This document shows, one piece after another, positions 8,631 through 17,459 of a stretch of 64,000 bases of DNA. Within the stretch, counting starts at the first letter, position 1, and each line of letters opens with the position of its first letter. A model generated the notes under the pieces. That model did not search any database. It was not told the DNA's origin and saw only the letters and a list, made by a program, of their open reading frames with translations. The position numbers and the translations under genes were made by a program. Location of the stretch: assembly GCA_963734015.1 (NCBI GenBank), contig CAVTFG010000017.1, positions 157,812 to 221,811 on the forward strand. The letters are read 5' to 3'. The stretch comes from JALZKA01 sp963734015. GTDB lineage: Bacteria; Actinomycetota; Thermoleophilia; Solirubrobacterales; 70-9.

Positions 8631-8678
8631 CAGCGGAGGGGGAGGGATTCGAACCCTCGATGGACGAGAAACGCCCAT
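8631..8678 (-). repeat. Candidate proximal attachment site inside tRNA-Ser(CGA)
   Basis: This is the tRNA-proximal copy of the 48-bp repeat at 2820-2867 (47 of 48 identical). It spans the variable arm, T-arm, acceptor 3' strand and three bases beyond. The intact tRNA uses this copy. Confidence 0.78.
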
Positions 8679-8723
8679 AACGGTTTTCGAGACCGCCGCA
8701 TTCAACCGCTCTGCCACCCCTCC
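8634..8723 (-). tRNA. tRNA-Ser (anticodon CGA)
   Basis: A 90-nt class II tRNA. The acceptor GGAGGGG pairs with CCCCTCC, and the discriminator is G as expected for serine. The anticodon stem GCGGT/ACCGT holds the loop CTCGAAA, giving anticodon CGA. A long variable arm is present and the T-arm reads GAGGG TTCGAAT CCCTC. CCA is not encoded. Its 3' half is duplicated at 2820-2867. Confidence 0.95.
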
Positions 8724-8767
8724 AGGTGGATGAAAGAGGCTAGCGGCGACGGGGCGCTGGAGGCGGC

Positions 8768-8794
8768 GCCGGGCGGCTGAAAGCGCCGCCCGGC
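8768..8794. terminator. GC-rich hairpin, possible terminator
   Basis: Perfect ten-base arms GCCGGGCGGC and GCCGCCCGGC flank a seven-base loop. It lies directly after the stop of the 47-residue membrane protein gene (minus strand, stop at 8801) and just upstream of the tRNA. There is no T-run, so termination is likely but unproven. Confidence 0.55.
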
Positions 8795-8800
8795 CCGCAC

Positions 8801-8944
8801 TCATACTCGGGCTGATCGCCCCGCCGTGAGCCGCGGCCAGATCAGCAGCACGAGGCCGATGACGATGCAGGCGATTCCAAGTGCGTAGTGCACGAGGATC
8901 GCCAGCACGATTCCGATGACGATTAGAAGTAGAGCTAGTGACAT
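8801..8944 (-). CDS. Small two-helix membrane protein (47 aa)
   Basis: The 48-codon frame begins MSLALLLIVIGIVLAILVHY, continues with a second hydrophobic segment (GIACIVIGLVLLIW) and ends in a short basic tail (RLTAGRSARV). It resembles the tiny hydrophobic proteins widespread in actinobacteria (DUF6131-like), but I am not certain of the family. A GAGGGG ribosome-site candidate lies ~12 bases before the ATG. No catalytic residue is apparent. Confidence 0.62.
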   Translation of the reverse strand: MSLALLLIVIGIVLAILVHYALGIACIVIGLVLLIWPRLTAGRSARV

Positions 8945-8997
8945 TGCCGCTGAATACCCCTCAGCGGGTGCCGGAAACGGACGACGAGCGCGCGCCC

Positions 8998-9034
8998 TCA
9001 GTCCTTCGCGATCGCGTACCTGAGGATCTCGACC
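8998..9034 (-). repeat. Orphan copy of the ytoQ 3' end
   Basis: Positions 9000-9034 are identical to 12692-12726, the last codons of the ytoQ gene (EILRYAIAKD); the stop is TGA here instead of TAG. The rest of ytoQ is missing at this end. The two copies flank the SnoaL gene and the 1064-residue cyclase. Confidence 0.85.
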
Positions 9035-9057
9035 CTGCCGCGCGCGATACTTGACCG

Positions 9058-9477
9058 GTGTCTGAGCCGGGGGGCTCCGAGGCCCTTACGCACGAGGAAG
9101 TGCTGACGCAGGGCTACGACGCGTTCAACCGGCGCGAAACCGCCCGGCTGCGCGATCTGATGGTCGCCGAGTTCGAATGGCACGAGGCCGAGGAAGTTCC
9201 CGGCCGGAAGGTCTGTCGCTCGGCCGAGGAGTTCGCGGAGTACATCGAGGGCTTCCAGCGCCTGTGGGACGAGTTCTCGTTCGAGCTGGAGGGGATGCGA
9301 CGCGGTGCCGGCGACACGATCCTCGCCACAGTCCGAGGCCGCGGCCGGGGGAAGGCGAGCCCTGATGTCTTCGAGCTGACGATTCATCACGTCTGGCGGT
9401 TTCGGGAAGGCCGGGTCGCGCGGATGGACGCCTTCCTCGACGCTCGCGAAGCGGCGGACGCCGCCGGGCTCTCCTAG
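9058..9477 (+). CDS. SnoaL/NTF2-like protein
   Basis: A 139-residue cone-shaped NTF2-fold protein with a GTG start: a helical opening (EEVLTQGYDAFNRRETARLRDL), then EFEWHEAEEVPG and the usual C-terminal strand HHVWRFREGRVARMDAFLD. Such proteins are small-molecule isomerases, hydrolases or binding proteins; catalytic identity cannot be read. It is convergent with the large cyclase, overlapping by four bases. It sits inside the segment bounded by ytoQ 3'-end repeats. Confidence 0.82.
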   Translation: MSEPGGSEALTHEEVLTQGYDAFNRRETARLRDLMVAEFEWHEAEEVPGRKVCRSAEEFAEYIEGFQRLWDEFSFELEGMRRGAGDTILATVRGRGRGKASPDVFELTIHHVWRFREGRVARMDAFLDAREAADAAGLS

Positions 9478-12400
9478 AGGAACTTGGTGCCGCTGAGCGC
9501 GTCCAGCGTGGCGCGGCGCCGGCTGACCGAGACGACGTCGCCCTTGCCTTCGTAGAGCGCGATGGCGTGCTCGAGCACGGAAACCGCCTCGGACGGCGAG
9601 CGGGCCGCCAGAAGCACGTCCCCGAGGCAGCTCAGCGCGTCGGCACGGAGAATGACCGTGTCGCCCGGCTCCGCAACCGCGACCGCGTCGCGCGCGAAGC
9701 CCTCAGCCTCGGCCAGGTGGTTCACGGCAGCGAGCGCCTGTGCGCGGGCAATGCGCCACTTGACCTGGGCGTCGAGGTCGTCCTCCGCGCTGATCTCCTC
9801 GGTTCGCTCGCTCAGCTCGAGCGCCTCGTCGACCCGCCCCTCCTCCACCAAGGCGCACGCCAACAGTGGGATCAGGCTCGCGGCGATGTGGATCGCGCCC
9901 GAGCTCTCGAAGAATTCGATGGCGGGTAGCAGCTCGCGCTCCGCCGCGCGCGGATCTGAGGCCAGGGGCTCGACGATCGCCGTCGAAAGCGCCAGATAGG
10001 CGACGTGGACGGGAAGGTCCAGCTCGGCGAAGATCTCGCGCGCTTCGGCGAACGCCCGCTCCGCTTCGTCGACCTTGCCGCTTCGGGCGAGCATCTCGCC
10101 CATCCTTCCCAGCGTCGAGCCCTCGAGCGCGCGATTGTCGTGAGCTCGCGCCCAGTCGAGGTCCTCGCGGGCACGAACGAGGACACGTTCGCACGGCGCA
10201 GGGCCGAATGTTGAGACCTGCAGGAGCCAGTAGCGGATCCACGCCTCGACCCCGGCTTCGCCGGTCCGGCTGGCCAGCTCCAGGGCATGCTCCAGTGCGT
10301 CGGCCGCGGCTGCCTGTTGCCCTCGGTCGGAGTGCACCTTGCCGAGGAGATGCCAGGCCCGGGCGGCGTCGAGGTTCTCATCGAGCCGGTGGAACACTGC
10401 GAGCGCCTGCTCGGCCGCGGTACGCCCGTGGTCGCTCCACCAGGCCGGATCGGTGAGCCGCTTGAGGTTGGCCTCGAAGACACGTAGCCGCGCCTCTGCC
10501 CGCTCGTCGCCGACGGCGATGACCGCGCGCCGAGCCTCAGCGAGCACCTGGTCGGCGCGCTCCGTCTCGCCCCCGCGCACCAGCGCGGTTCCCAGCTCGA
10601 CCAGCGGCTCGAGCCTGGCCGCTGGGTCGGATTCGCCGCTCTCCGCGAGGAGCGCCACGGCCCGCGCGAGCAGCGCCGCGGCGGCCGCGTCGTCTTGGCG
10701 CGCGGATGCACGCCTGCCCGCGTTGGAGAGGTGGGTCGCGGCCCGATGTGCCAGCTCCTCCACCCGCTCGGCCGAGCCCAGCAGCTCGCGGCGAGAATGG
10801 TGCGCGGTCTCGAGGTGATAGCCGACGATCTCCTCAGTCTGGCCACGCCGCGAATCGGACCAGCCCAGAAGCCAGTCCGCGAAGCGCTCATGGAGGGCGG
10901 CACGACGCGCCTTGGACAGGGCGCTGTAGACCGCATCACGCACGAGGAGGTGGCGAAACTGGAAGAAGTCGCGCGGCACGCCGGCCCTACGGACCGGCTC
11001 GATCAGGCGCTTGCCGACCAGTGACTCGATCTCCTCGAGACCGCCCTCCCCCGCCAGCGCCGCCGCGGCGTCCGCCCAGAACTCCTTGCCGATGACCGAG
11101 GCGGCCTCCGCCAACGTGCGGTCGCTTTCGGAGAGGTGATCGATCCGCGCGGTCAGGATCGCTTCGATCGTGGGTGGCACGTCCAGCTCGCGCGCGCCGT
11201 TGTGGGCAACCCAGCCCTCCTCGGAACGGCGGAGCCTGCCCTCGTCGATCAGCATCGAGAGCAGCTGCTCGACGAAGAGCGGGTTGCCGGCTGCGAGCGC
11301 GATGATCCGCGTCTTGAGCGGGTCGGCGAGGCCGCCGCCGGTGAGGGTCTCGATCAGATCGCCGATGGCGGCGTCGTCCAGCGCCTCGAGCGAGATCGTG
11401 GTGGGGCTCGACTGACGCCAGTCAGGGCGCTTGTCAAGCAGCTCGAACCGGGCGGTGCAGGCAAGCAGAATGGGAAACGGCCGGAGCTGGCGCGATAGGT
11501 AGAGGACGAGCTCGAGCATCGTTGGCTCGGCCCACTGGAGGTCCTCGATCCAGATGATCACGGGGCCGCGGGCGGCGAGCGCTTCGAGCAGGCGCCGGAT
11601 CGCCCAGAACGCCTGCTCGCCGGGGTCGAACGAGTCGTCGAGCCCCGTGATCTGGGCGAGGTGCCGGGCGATCGCGGGTCCCTCGGGGTCACCGGCGAAC
11701 GCAGCGTCGAGTTTCCTGCGGGCCGACTCCAGGTCGTCTGAGTCCTCGATGCCGGCCGCCTGCCAGACGATCTCGGTCATGGGCCAGTAGGTGATCCCCT
11801 CCCCGTATGCCAGGCAGCGCCCGACCAGCACGGTCGCACTCGAGCTATAGAGCTGGAGCACCTCGGCCACGAGCCGCGACTTGCCCACACCGGGCTCACC
11901 GAGAACGGTGACGAACTCACACGAGCTCCGAGCCACCGCGCGCTCGAATGCCACCTGCAGCAACGCCAGATCGCGCGTTCGGCCGATGAGCGCGTGGTCG
12001 GCAAGCGGCTCGCCTTCGTCGCGCCGGGCGGGCCGGAGGCGATAGGTGGCGAGCGGTTCCGAACGTCCGCGGAGCTCGACAGTCCCCGCCGCCTCCGCAT
12101 TCACCTCGCCCCGGACGAGCTGGTAGGTGTCCTCGCCGATCAGGATCTGCCCCGGCTGGGCGAGCTTTTCGAGCCGGGCCGCGACGTTCATGGTGTCACC
12201 CAGCGACATCGATCGCCCGGCAATCGGCGCGCCGACCACGACGGTGCCGGTGTTGACTCCGATACGCAGCCCGAGCGGCTCGCTCACGCGAGACGAGATC
12301 TCAGCGTTCAGCGCCTCAACCTCAACCAGCATCTCTGCCGCGGCGCGCACCGCCCGCAGCGCGTCGTCGCCCTCGGCGACTGGCGCGCCGAAGATACCCA

Positions 12401-12668
12401 ACACCTCGTCGCCAACGAAGTTCTCGACCGTCCCGCCGTGGCGCTCGATCGTCTTCGCCATCCGTTCGAAGAACGCCTGAACGATCTGGCGGAAAACCTC
12501 GGGGTCGAGCGTTTCGGCCAGCCTGGTCGAACCGGCCATGTCGGCGAACACGGCGGTGACCTTCTTTCGCACCTCACGTGAGGTCTCGCCCCCGGAACGA
12601 GCCACGGGAGCGATGATCGCGGCTCGCGCTGTCGAGCGCAAGTCCGCCGAGGAGGATGAGATGGTCAC
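9474..12668 (-). CDS. Adenylate/guanylate cyclase-AAA ATPase-TPR regulator
   Basis: A 1064-residue multidomain protein. A class III cyclase domain occupies about residues 35-205 (VTAVFADMAGSTRL, VENFVGDEVLGIFG, LRIGVNTGTVVVG). An AAA/ATPase domain follows, with P-loop GEPGVGKSR near 256-263 and an IIWIEDLQWAEP Walker-B-like segment. The C-terminal half is helical TPR-like repeats. This architecture is common in soil actinobacteria and is thought to sense partners through the repeats and signal by cAMP. The GTG start overlaps its ribosome site closely, so a slightly later start is possible. Confidence 0.9.
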   Translation of the reverse strand: MTISSSSADLRSTARAAIIAPVARSGGETSREVRKKVTAVFADMAGSTRLAETLDPEVFRQIVQAFFERMAKTIERHGGTVENFVGDEVLGIFGAPVAEGDDALRAVRAAAEMLVEVEALNAEISSRVSEPLGLRIGVNTGTVVVGAPIAGRSMSLGDTMNVAARLEKLAQPGQILIGEDTYQLVRGEVNAEAAGTVELRGRSEPLATYRLRPARRDEGEPLADHALIGRTRDLALLQVAFERAVARSSCEFVTVLGEPGVGKSRLVAEVLQLYSSSATVLVGRCLAYGEGITYWPMTEIVWQAAGIEDSDDLESARRKLDAAFAGDPEGPAIARHLAQITGLDDSFDPGEQAFWAIRRLLEALAARGPVIIWIEDLQWAEPTMLELVLYLSRQLRPFPILLACTARFELLDKRPDWRQSSPTTISLEALDDAAIGDLIETLTGGGLADPLKTRIIALAAGNPLFVEQLLSMLIDEGRLRRSEEGWVAHNGARELDVPPTIEAILTARIDHLSESDRTLAEAASVIGKEFWADAAAALAGEGGLEEIESLVGKRLIEPVRRAGVPRDFFQFRHLLVRDAVYSALSKARRAALHERFADWLLGWSDSRRGQTEEIVGYHLETAHHSRRELLGSAERVEELAHRAATHLSNAGRRASARQDDAAAAALLARAVALLAESGESDPAARLEPLVELGTALVRGGETERADQVLAEARRAVIAVGDERAEARLRVFEANLKRLTDPAWWSDHGRTAAEQALAVFHRLDENLDAARAWHLLGKVHSDRGQQAAAADALEHALELASRTGEAGVEAWIRYWLLQVSTFGPAPCERVLVRAREDLDWARAHDNRALEGSTLGRMGEMLARSGKVDEAERAFAEAREIFAELDLPVHVAYLALSTAIVEPLASDPRAAERELLPAIEFFESSGAIHIAASLIPLLACALVEEGRVDEALELSERTEEISAEDDLDAQVKWRIARAQALAAVNHLAEAEGFARDAVAVAEPGDTVILRADALSCLGDVLLAARSPSEAVSVLEHAIALYEGKGDVVSVSRRRATLDALSGTKFL

Positions 12669-12689
12669 CCCCTCCGGGTGAGCTCCGGC

Positions 12690-12726
12690 CTAGTCCTTCG
12701 CGATCGCGTACCTGAGGATCTCGACC
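12690..12726 (-). repeat. ytoQ 3' end, parent copy of a 35-bp direct repeat
   Basis: Bases 12692-12726 are identical to 9000-9034 in the same orientation, 3692 bp away. This is far beyond chance. It parallels the tRNA 3'-end duplications elsewhere in the window and may mark integration at a protein-gene 3' end or an unequal duplication. Confidence 0.85.
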
Positions 12727-13148
12727 ACCTGCTCCGGCGTTTCGGCCGTCGCCATCGCGGCGCGGTCGACCTCCTTCAGCGCGTGGTCGTGTTCGGGCGG
12801 GTGGAGTGTGATCACGGGCTTGCCGAGCGCCGCCGCGAACCCGGCGTCGAACGCCGCGTTCCACTGCTTGTACTGCTCGCCGAAGCGGACGACCACGACG
12901 TCCGCCTTGCGGATCAGGGTCTGTGTCCGGACGGCGTTGACGCCAGCTCCCTTGTGGTCGTGCCAGAACTTGTCGTCCTCTCCTCCCAGGATGTCGACAC
13001 CCACGTCGTCCGACGCGCCGTGGTCGGTGACCGGCGCGAGCAACTCGACGGGGAGTCCGGCGTCGCTCACGCCGGCCGCGATCCGATCGCGCCAGTCGGA
13101 GTGGATCTCGCCCGCCAGGTAGACGTTCCAGGTGCCGTTCTGGGTCAT
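12690..13148 (-). CDS. ytoQ: YtoQ family protein
   Basis: A 152-residue protein with the family opening WNVYLAGEIHSDWRDRI and the core QTLIRKADVVVVRFGEQYKQWNAAFDAGFA. The fold resembles nucleoside 2-deoxyribosyltransferases, but no activity is established. The final 11 codons are duplicated at 8998-9034. The gene lies 22 bp upstream of the large cyclase in the same direction, and divergent from the TrpB-like gene. Confidence 0.88.
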   Translation of the reverse strand: MTQNGTWNVYLAGEIHSDWRDRIAAGVSDAGLPVELLAPVTDHGASDDVGVDILGGEDDKFWHDHKGAGVNAVRTQTLIRKADVVVVRFGEQYKQWNAAFDAGFAAALGKPVITLHPPEHDHALKEVDRAAMATAETPEQVVEILRYAIAKD

Positions 13149-13190
13149 CCCTTCGATCGTACCCGGCAGCCCGCGCTTAGAATCGCGGCG

Positions 13191-14552
13191 ATGAGCGAGC
13201 CGACCAAGTACCTGCTGCCCGAGTCCGAGATCCCCACGACCTGGACGAACCTGATGGCGGATCTCGGCCCGCCGCCCCACCCTCCGCTCCATCCCGGCAC
13301 CAAGGAACCGCTCGGCCCCGAGGACCTGGCGCCGCTCTTCCCGATGGCGCTGATCGAGCAGGAGATGTCGGCCGAACCCGAGATCGCCATTCCTGACGAG
13401 GTTCGCGAGATCTACGCACTGTGGCGTCCCACCCCGCTCTTCCGCGCCCGGCGCCTGGAGCAGGCGCTCGATACCCCGGCGCACATCTACTACAAGTACG
13501 AGGGCGTCTCGCCGGCCGGCTCGCACAAGCCGAACACCGCGATTCCACAGGCCTACTACAACAAGGCCGAGGGGATCCGCAAGCTCACGACGGAGACCGG
13601 CGCCGGGCAGTGGGGCTCGTCCCTGGCCCTCGCCTGCCAGATGTTCGACCTCGAGTGCGAGGTGTTCATGGTCGGCGTCTCGTTCGACCAGAAGCCCTAT
13701 CGCCGGGCGATGATGGAGACGTGGGGTGCGACCGTCCACCGCAGCCCCTCCGATCTCACCGAGGCCGGGCGCTCGCAGGCCCAGCACGAGTCGGGCTCGC
13801 TCGGGATCGCGATCTCGGAGGCGGTGGAGCTTGCGGTCGCCGCGGAGGACACCCACTACTCGCTCGGGTCCGTGCTCGGCCACGTCTGTCTCCACCAGAC
13901 CGTGATCGGGCAGGAGTCGATCAGGCAGCTCGAGCTCGCCGGGGAGTACCCGGATGTGGTCATCGGGTGTGTGGGCGGCGGCTCGAACTTCGCCGGCGTT
14001 GCGTTCCCGTTCATCCGCGAGAAGCTCCGGGAGGGCAAGGACACTCGGTTCCTCGCCGCCGAGCCGGCGGCATGCCCCACCCTGACGCAGGGCGTCTACG
14101 CCTACGACTTCGGCGACACCGTGGGGATGACGCCGCTGATGCCGATGTACACGCTCGGGCACGACTTCGTGCCGCCGCCGGTGCACGCCGGCGGCCTCCG
14201 GTACCACGGCGACTCACCGGCGGTCTGCGCGCTCGTCAAGGAGGGAATCATCGAGCCGTTCGCGATCCAGCAGACCGACGCGTTCGATGCGGCGGTCCGC
14301 TTCGCGCGCGCCGAGGGCATCCTCCCTGCGCCGGAGCCGTCGCACGCGATCCGCGTCGTGATCGAGCAGGCGGAGGAGGCGAAGCGGGCGGGCGACGGAC
14401 GCGTGATCCTGTTCAACCTCTGCGGCCACGGCCACTTCGACATGGCGGCGTACGACGCCTATCACCGGGGCGAACTCGAGGACCTGGAGTTCTCCCAAGC
14501 GGATCGAGACGCGGCGCTCGAGCGGCTGCCGGACGCTCCGGCGCTGGCGTAG
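13191..14552 (+). CDS. TrpB2-type (tryptophan synthase beta-like) PLP enzyme
   Basis: A 453-residue fold-type II PLP enzyme. The PLP lysine is K113 in SPAGSHKPNTA, followed by TETGAGQWGSSLALAC and the phosphate-binding CVGGGSNFAG. The length and the N-terminal extension (KYLLPESEIPTTWTN) match the TrpB2 branch, which may condense free indole with serine independently of TrpA. No trp genes are adjacent, so a salvage role is plausible. Its stop abuts a frameshifted flavin monooxygenase. Confidence 0.92.
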   Translation: MSEPTKYLLPESEIPTTWTNLMADLGPPPHPPLHPGTKEPLGPEDLAPLFPMALIEQEMSAEPEIAIPDEVREIYALWRPTPLFRARRLEQALDTPAHIYYKYEGVSPAGSHKPNTAIPQAYYNKAEGIRKLTTETGAGQWGSSLALACQMFDLECEVFMVGVSFDQKPYRRAMMETWGATVHRSPSDLTEAGRSQAQHESGSLGIAISEAVELAVAAEDTHYSLGSVLGHVCLHQTVIGQESIRQLELAGEYPDVVIGCVGGGSNFAGVAFPFIREKLREGKDTRFLAAEPAACPTLTQGVYAYDFGDTVGMTPLMPMYTLGHDFVPPPVHAGGLRYHGDSPAVCALVKEGIIEPFAIQQTDAFDAAVRFARAEGILPAPEPSHAIRVVIEQAEEAKRAGDGRVILFNLCGHGHFDMAAYDAYHRGELEDLEFSQADRDAALERLPDAPALA

Positions 14553-16038
14553 TCCGGAACCGGGACCATTTCGACGTCCTGATCGTCGGTGCCGGCCTGT
14601 CCGGAATCGGCGCGGCGCACCACCTCCAGGACCGGTGCCCGGGCAAGACCTACGCGGTGCTCGAGGCGCGCGATGCGATCGGCGGCACATGGGACCTGTT
14701 CCGCTATCCGGGCATCCGCTCCGACTCGGACATGTACACCTGGGGTACTCGTTTCGCCCGTGGCCTGAGGCCCAGGCGATCGCCGACGGGCCCGCGATCC
14801 TCCGCTACGTGCGCGACACGGCGCGCGAGGCGGGGATCGACCGCCAGGTCCGCTTCCACCACCGAGTCGTCCGCGCCGAGTGGTCGAGCTCGGAGGCCCG
14901 CTGGACCGTGACGGCCGAGCGCACCGATACGGGCGACGCCGTCGAGCTGACCTGCGGCTTCCTGTTCCCCTGCACGGGCTACTACCGCTACGACGAGGGA
15001 TACGTGCCGGCATTCGCCGGCGTCGAGAGCTTTCGCGGCGAGCTGATTCACCCCCAACACTGGCCCGCTGACTTCGACCACAACGGGAAGCGGGTGGTGG
15101 TGATCGGCAGCGGCGCCACGGCGGTGACTCTGGTCCCGGCCATGGCCGAGCGCGCAGAGCACGTGACGATGCTCCAGCGCTCGCCCAGCTACATCGTGTC
15201 GCTGCCCGCGATCGACCCGGTCGCGCGCCTCATCCGCCGGATCCTGCCCACGCGCGCTGCTTACTCGCTGGTGCGCTGGAAGAACGTCCTGCTCCAGATG
15301 GCCGTCTTCCATCTCAGCCGCCGCCGTCCGCGGTTGGTCAAGGCCCTGATCCGCAGGGGGGTCGAGCGGCGCCTGCCGCCGGGCTACGACGTCGACGAGC
15401 ACTTCAAGCCGCCGTACAACCCCTGGGACCAGAGGATGTGCCTGGTCCCGGACGGCGACCTGTTCGAGGCGCTCGGCGACGGGAGCGCCTCGATCGTCAC
15501 CGATCGGATCCGCTCGTTCACGGAGACCGGGCTCGTGCTCGAGTCCGGCGCCGAGCTCGACGCCGACGTGATCGTCACGGCAACCGGCCTGAACCTGATT
15601 CCGCTTGGTGGCCTCGAGCTGGCCGTCGACGGCGAAGAGGTGGCGCTCCCGGAGACGATGGGCTACAAGGGGATGATGCTGAGCGGCGTCCCCAATCTGG
15701 CGTTCGCCGTCGGCTACACGAACGCATCGTGGACGCTAAAGGCCGACCTGACCAGTGAGTACCTGTGCCGGCTGCTGAACCACATGGACGCGCACGGCTA
15801 CGGGCGGGTGACGCCCCGCAACAGCGACCCCTCGGTCGAGCCTGAGCCGTTCATCGACTTCAACTCCGGCTACGTGCTCCGCGCGATCGACAAGTTCCCG
15901 ACGCAGGGCTCGAGGGCCCCTTGGCGGCTGCACCAGAACTACGCGCGCGACATCCTCGTCCTCCGCCGCGGCGCACTCGAGGATGGCTCCCTCGAGTTCG
16001 TGCGGACGGCGCCCCGGTCCTCGCCTGCCTTGGCCTAG
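14552..16038 (+). pseudogene. Flavin monooxygenase (Baeyer-Villiger type), one-base frameshift
   Basis: The N-terminal frame gives DVLIVGAGLSGIGAAHHL (FAD Rossmann) and GGTWDLFRYPGIRSDSDMYT. The downstream frame continues GYSFRPWPEAQA and the rest. Restoring one C near 14740 (CC to CCC) yields an uninterrupted ~490-residue enzyme. The BVMO fingerprint FRGELIHPQHWP and the NADPH site VVIGSGATAV are present. It would insert oxygen into ketones or oxidise heteroatoms. No standard start codon is in frame near the start, which overlaps the TrpB-like stop. Either a sequencing error or an inactivated gene. Confidence 0.8.
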
Positions 16039-16062
16039 TGGGACTACGCTTGCTCCGGCCCC

Positions 16063-16151
16063 GGAGAGGTGACCGAGTGGCTTAAGGTGCGCGACTGGAA
16101 ATCGCGTGGGCGGTGAAAGCTGCCTCGTGGGTTCGAATCCCACCCTCTCCG
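16063..16151 (+). tRNA. tRNA-Ser (anticodon GGA)
   Basis: An 89-nt class II tRNA. The acceptor GGAGAGG pairs with CCTCTCC, with discriminator G. The anticodon stem CGCGA/TCGCG holds loop CTGGAAA, anticodon GGA. The long variable arm and the T-arm (GTGGG TTCGAAT CCCAC) are intact, and CCA is not encoded. No 3'-end duplicate was seen in this window. Confidence 0.96.
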
Positions 16152-16153
16152 CT

Positions 16154-16954
16154 TCAGTCCGTGGCGAAACCGAGGACCAGCTGCGCGGTCTCCGTTGGCA
16201 CGTCGAGATGCGGGCAATGGCCGACATCGTCGAGCACGACCCAATCGGCGTTGGGCAGCCACTCGTCGCGGAAGCGCACCGCCGCCGTGGGCCACAGGAG
16301 GATCCGGTCCGCCGTCCCCCAAACCACCCGGACCGGGCAGGTGATCCTCGCGGGATCCAGGTGCCAGCCCTCGCGGACCGCGTAGTCGATCATCGTCAGA
16401 AAGCCCTCGCAGCTCGCCGCGCCGCGCATCTGGTGAACGAGCAGCTCCGGCGGGATGTGCTCGTAGTTGGTCGCGATGAACTCGGTCGCGCGGCGCCGTC
16501 CCTCCGGCGTCGCCACGATCTGCTCGGCGTGCGGGGCCGCGGCCTTCAGCAGTTCCTGCATCGTCTTGAAGTAGGTGAGCGTGTCCTCGAACCCGGGGTC
16601 GCCCTCGGCCCAGCCGCCGGCCGGGGCGAGCGCGACTACGGTCTTCGCCCGCCCCCGCTCGGCGAGCTGCAGCGCGACGAAGCCGCCCAGCGAGTTGCCG
16701 ACGATGTGCGCCGTCTCGAATCCTGCCTCGTCCATCGCCTGCTCCACCGCGTCGGCGACCAGGTCGTCGTTGAACTCCCCGGCGATCGCCGGGCCGCCCG
16801 TGTGGCCGGCCAGGGTGGGCGCGAGGACGTCGTGGCGCTGCTCGAGCTCGGGCAGGACGAGCTCCCAGCTCCGCCAGGTGTCGGTGAAGCCGTGCACGCA
16901 CACCATGGGTGAGCCGGAGCCCCCGCGGTGGCTTGGGGTGAAGGTCGATTCCAA
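16154..16954 (-). CDS. Alpha/beta hydrolase
   Basis: About 267 residues of the alpha/beta-hydrolase fold. VCVHGFTDTWRSW holds the oxyanion-hole HG, and IVGNSLGGFVAL holds the nucleophile serine. VVWGTADRILL supplies the acid and VGHCPHLD the histidine. Substrate is unknown; relatives include esterases and C-C hydrolases. The open frame extends to 17062, but the divergent peroxiredoxin starts at 16995, so a later start is likely. I chose TTG at 16954, which has no clear ribosome site. Confidence 0.82.
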   Translation of the reverse strand: MESTFTPSHRGGSGSPMVCVHGFTDTWRSWELVLPELEQRHDVLAPTLAGHTGGPAIAGEFNDDLVADAVEQAMDEAGFETAHIVGNSLGGFVALQLAERGRAKTVVALAPAGGWAEGDPGFEDTLTYFKTMQELLKAAAPHAEQIVATPEGRRRATEFIATNYEHIPPELLVHQMRGAASCEGFLTMIDYAVREGWHLDPARITCPVRVVWGTADRILLWPTAAVRFRDEWLPNADWVVLDDVGHCPHLDVPTETAQLVLGFATD

Positions 16955-16994
16955 GGGAGGCGGGACGCTACCGACCGCGTAATCTCTGCGCCCG

Positions 16995-17459
16995 ATGAGC
17001 GGACCCGACGTCGGCGACAGCGCTCCGGACTTCACCCTCGAGGGCACCGAGGGCCCGTTCACGCTGAGCGAGCACCGCGGGCAGCGGGTGGTACTCCTCT
17101 TCTACCCGGGCGACGACACGACGGTCTGCACGAAGCAGTTCTCCGCCTACCGGGACGCGGCCGACGAGATCGCCGAGCTCGACGCCGTGTTCGTCGGGAT
17201 CTCGGTCCAGGGCATGGACTCGAAGGAGGCGTTCAAGTCCAAGTACGGGCTGACGACGCCGCTCCTCGCCGATCCGGGCGGGACCGTTTCGAAGGCGTAC
17301 GGGGTCTACTCGAACCGCTTCAAGGTGGCGAAGCGCACGGTCTTCATCGTCGACGAGGACGGCATGATCGCGCATCGCCACGCCAACCCGATGTCGCTCA
17401 CGTTCGACGACGTGGACGAGCTGAGCGAAGCGCTCGCGAAGCTGCCGTCGAAGGCCTAA
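16995..17459 (+). CDS. Peroxiredoxin, BCP/AhpC-TSA type
   Basis: A 154-residue thioredoxin-fold peroxidase. The peroxidatic residue is C45 in DDTTVCTKQF, preceded by LLFYPGD as in bacterioferritin-comigratory proteins. It has no other cysteine, so it should work as a 1-Cys enzyme with an external reductant. Shared length with the BCP family (about 150 residues). It is convergent with a DUF559 gene, overlapping by four bases. Confidence 0.9.
   Translation: MSGPDVGDSAPDFTLEGTEGPFTLSEHRGQRVVLLFYPGDDTTVCTKQFSAYRDAADEIAELDAVFVGISVQGMDSKEAFKSKYGLTTPLLADPGGTVSKAYGVYSNRFKVAKRTVFIVDEDGMIAHRHANPMSLTFDDVDELSEALAKLPSKA

Larger units (their letters stand above)
8218..8633. other. Non-coding 416-bp stretch between the SHOCT gene and tRNA-Ser
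   Basis: I see no credible gene here. It holds three separate signals listed individually: a 20-bp hairpin at 8314-8333, three ATGGG(G/T)ACGG-like direct repeats at 8500-8533, and an inverted repeat at 8600-8622 just downstream of the tRNA 3' end. No integrase coding sequence is recognisable, although such genes often sit at this position beside a tRNA. Confidence 0.6.

Noticed and set aside
12690..14207. A 505-codon open frame on the minus strand across the TrpB-like gene
   Set aside because: Only its last part (12690-13148) matches YtoQ. The rest is the antisense of a strongly supported PLP enzyme and has the composition of a GC-rich shadow frame.
13191..16038. A trp biosynthetic cluster around the TrpB-like gene
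   Set aside because: No trpA, trpC or other pathway gene is present; the neighbours are YtoQ and a flavin monooxygenase.
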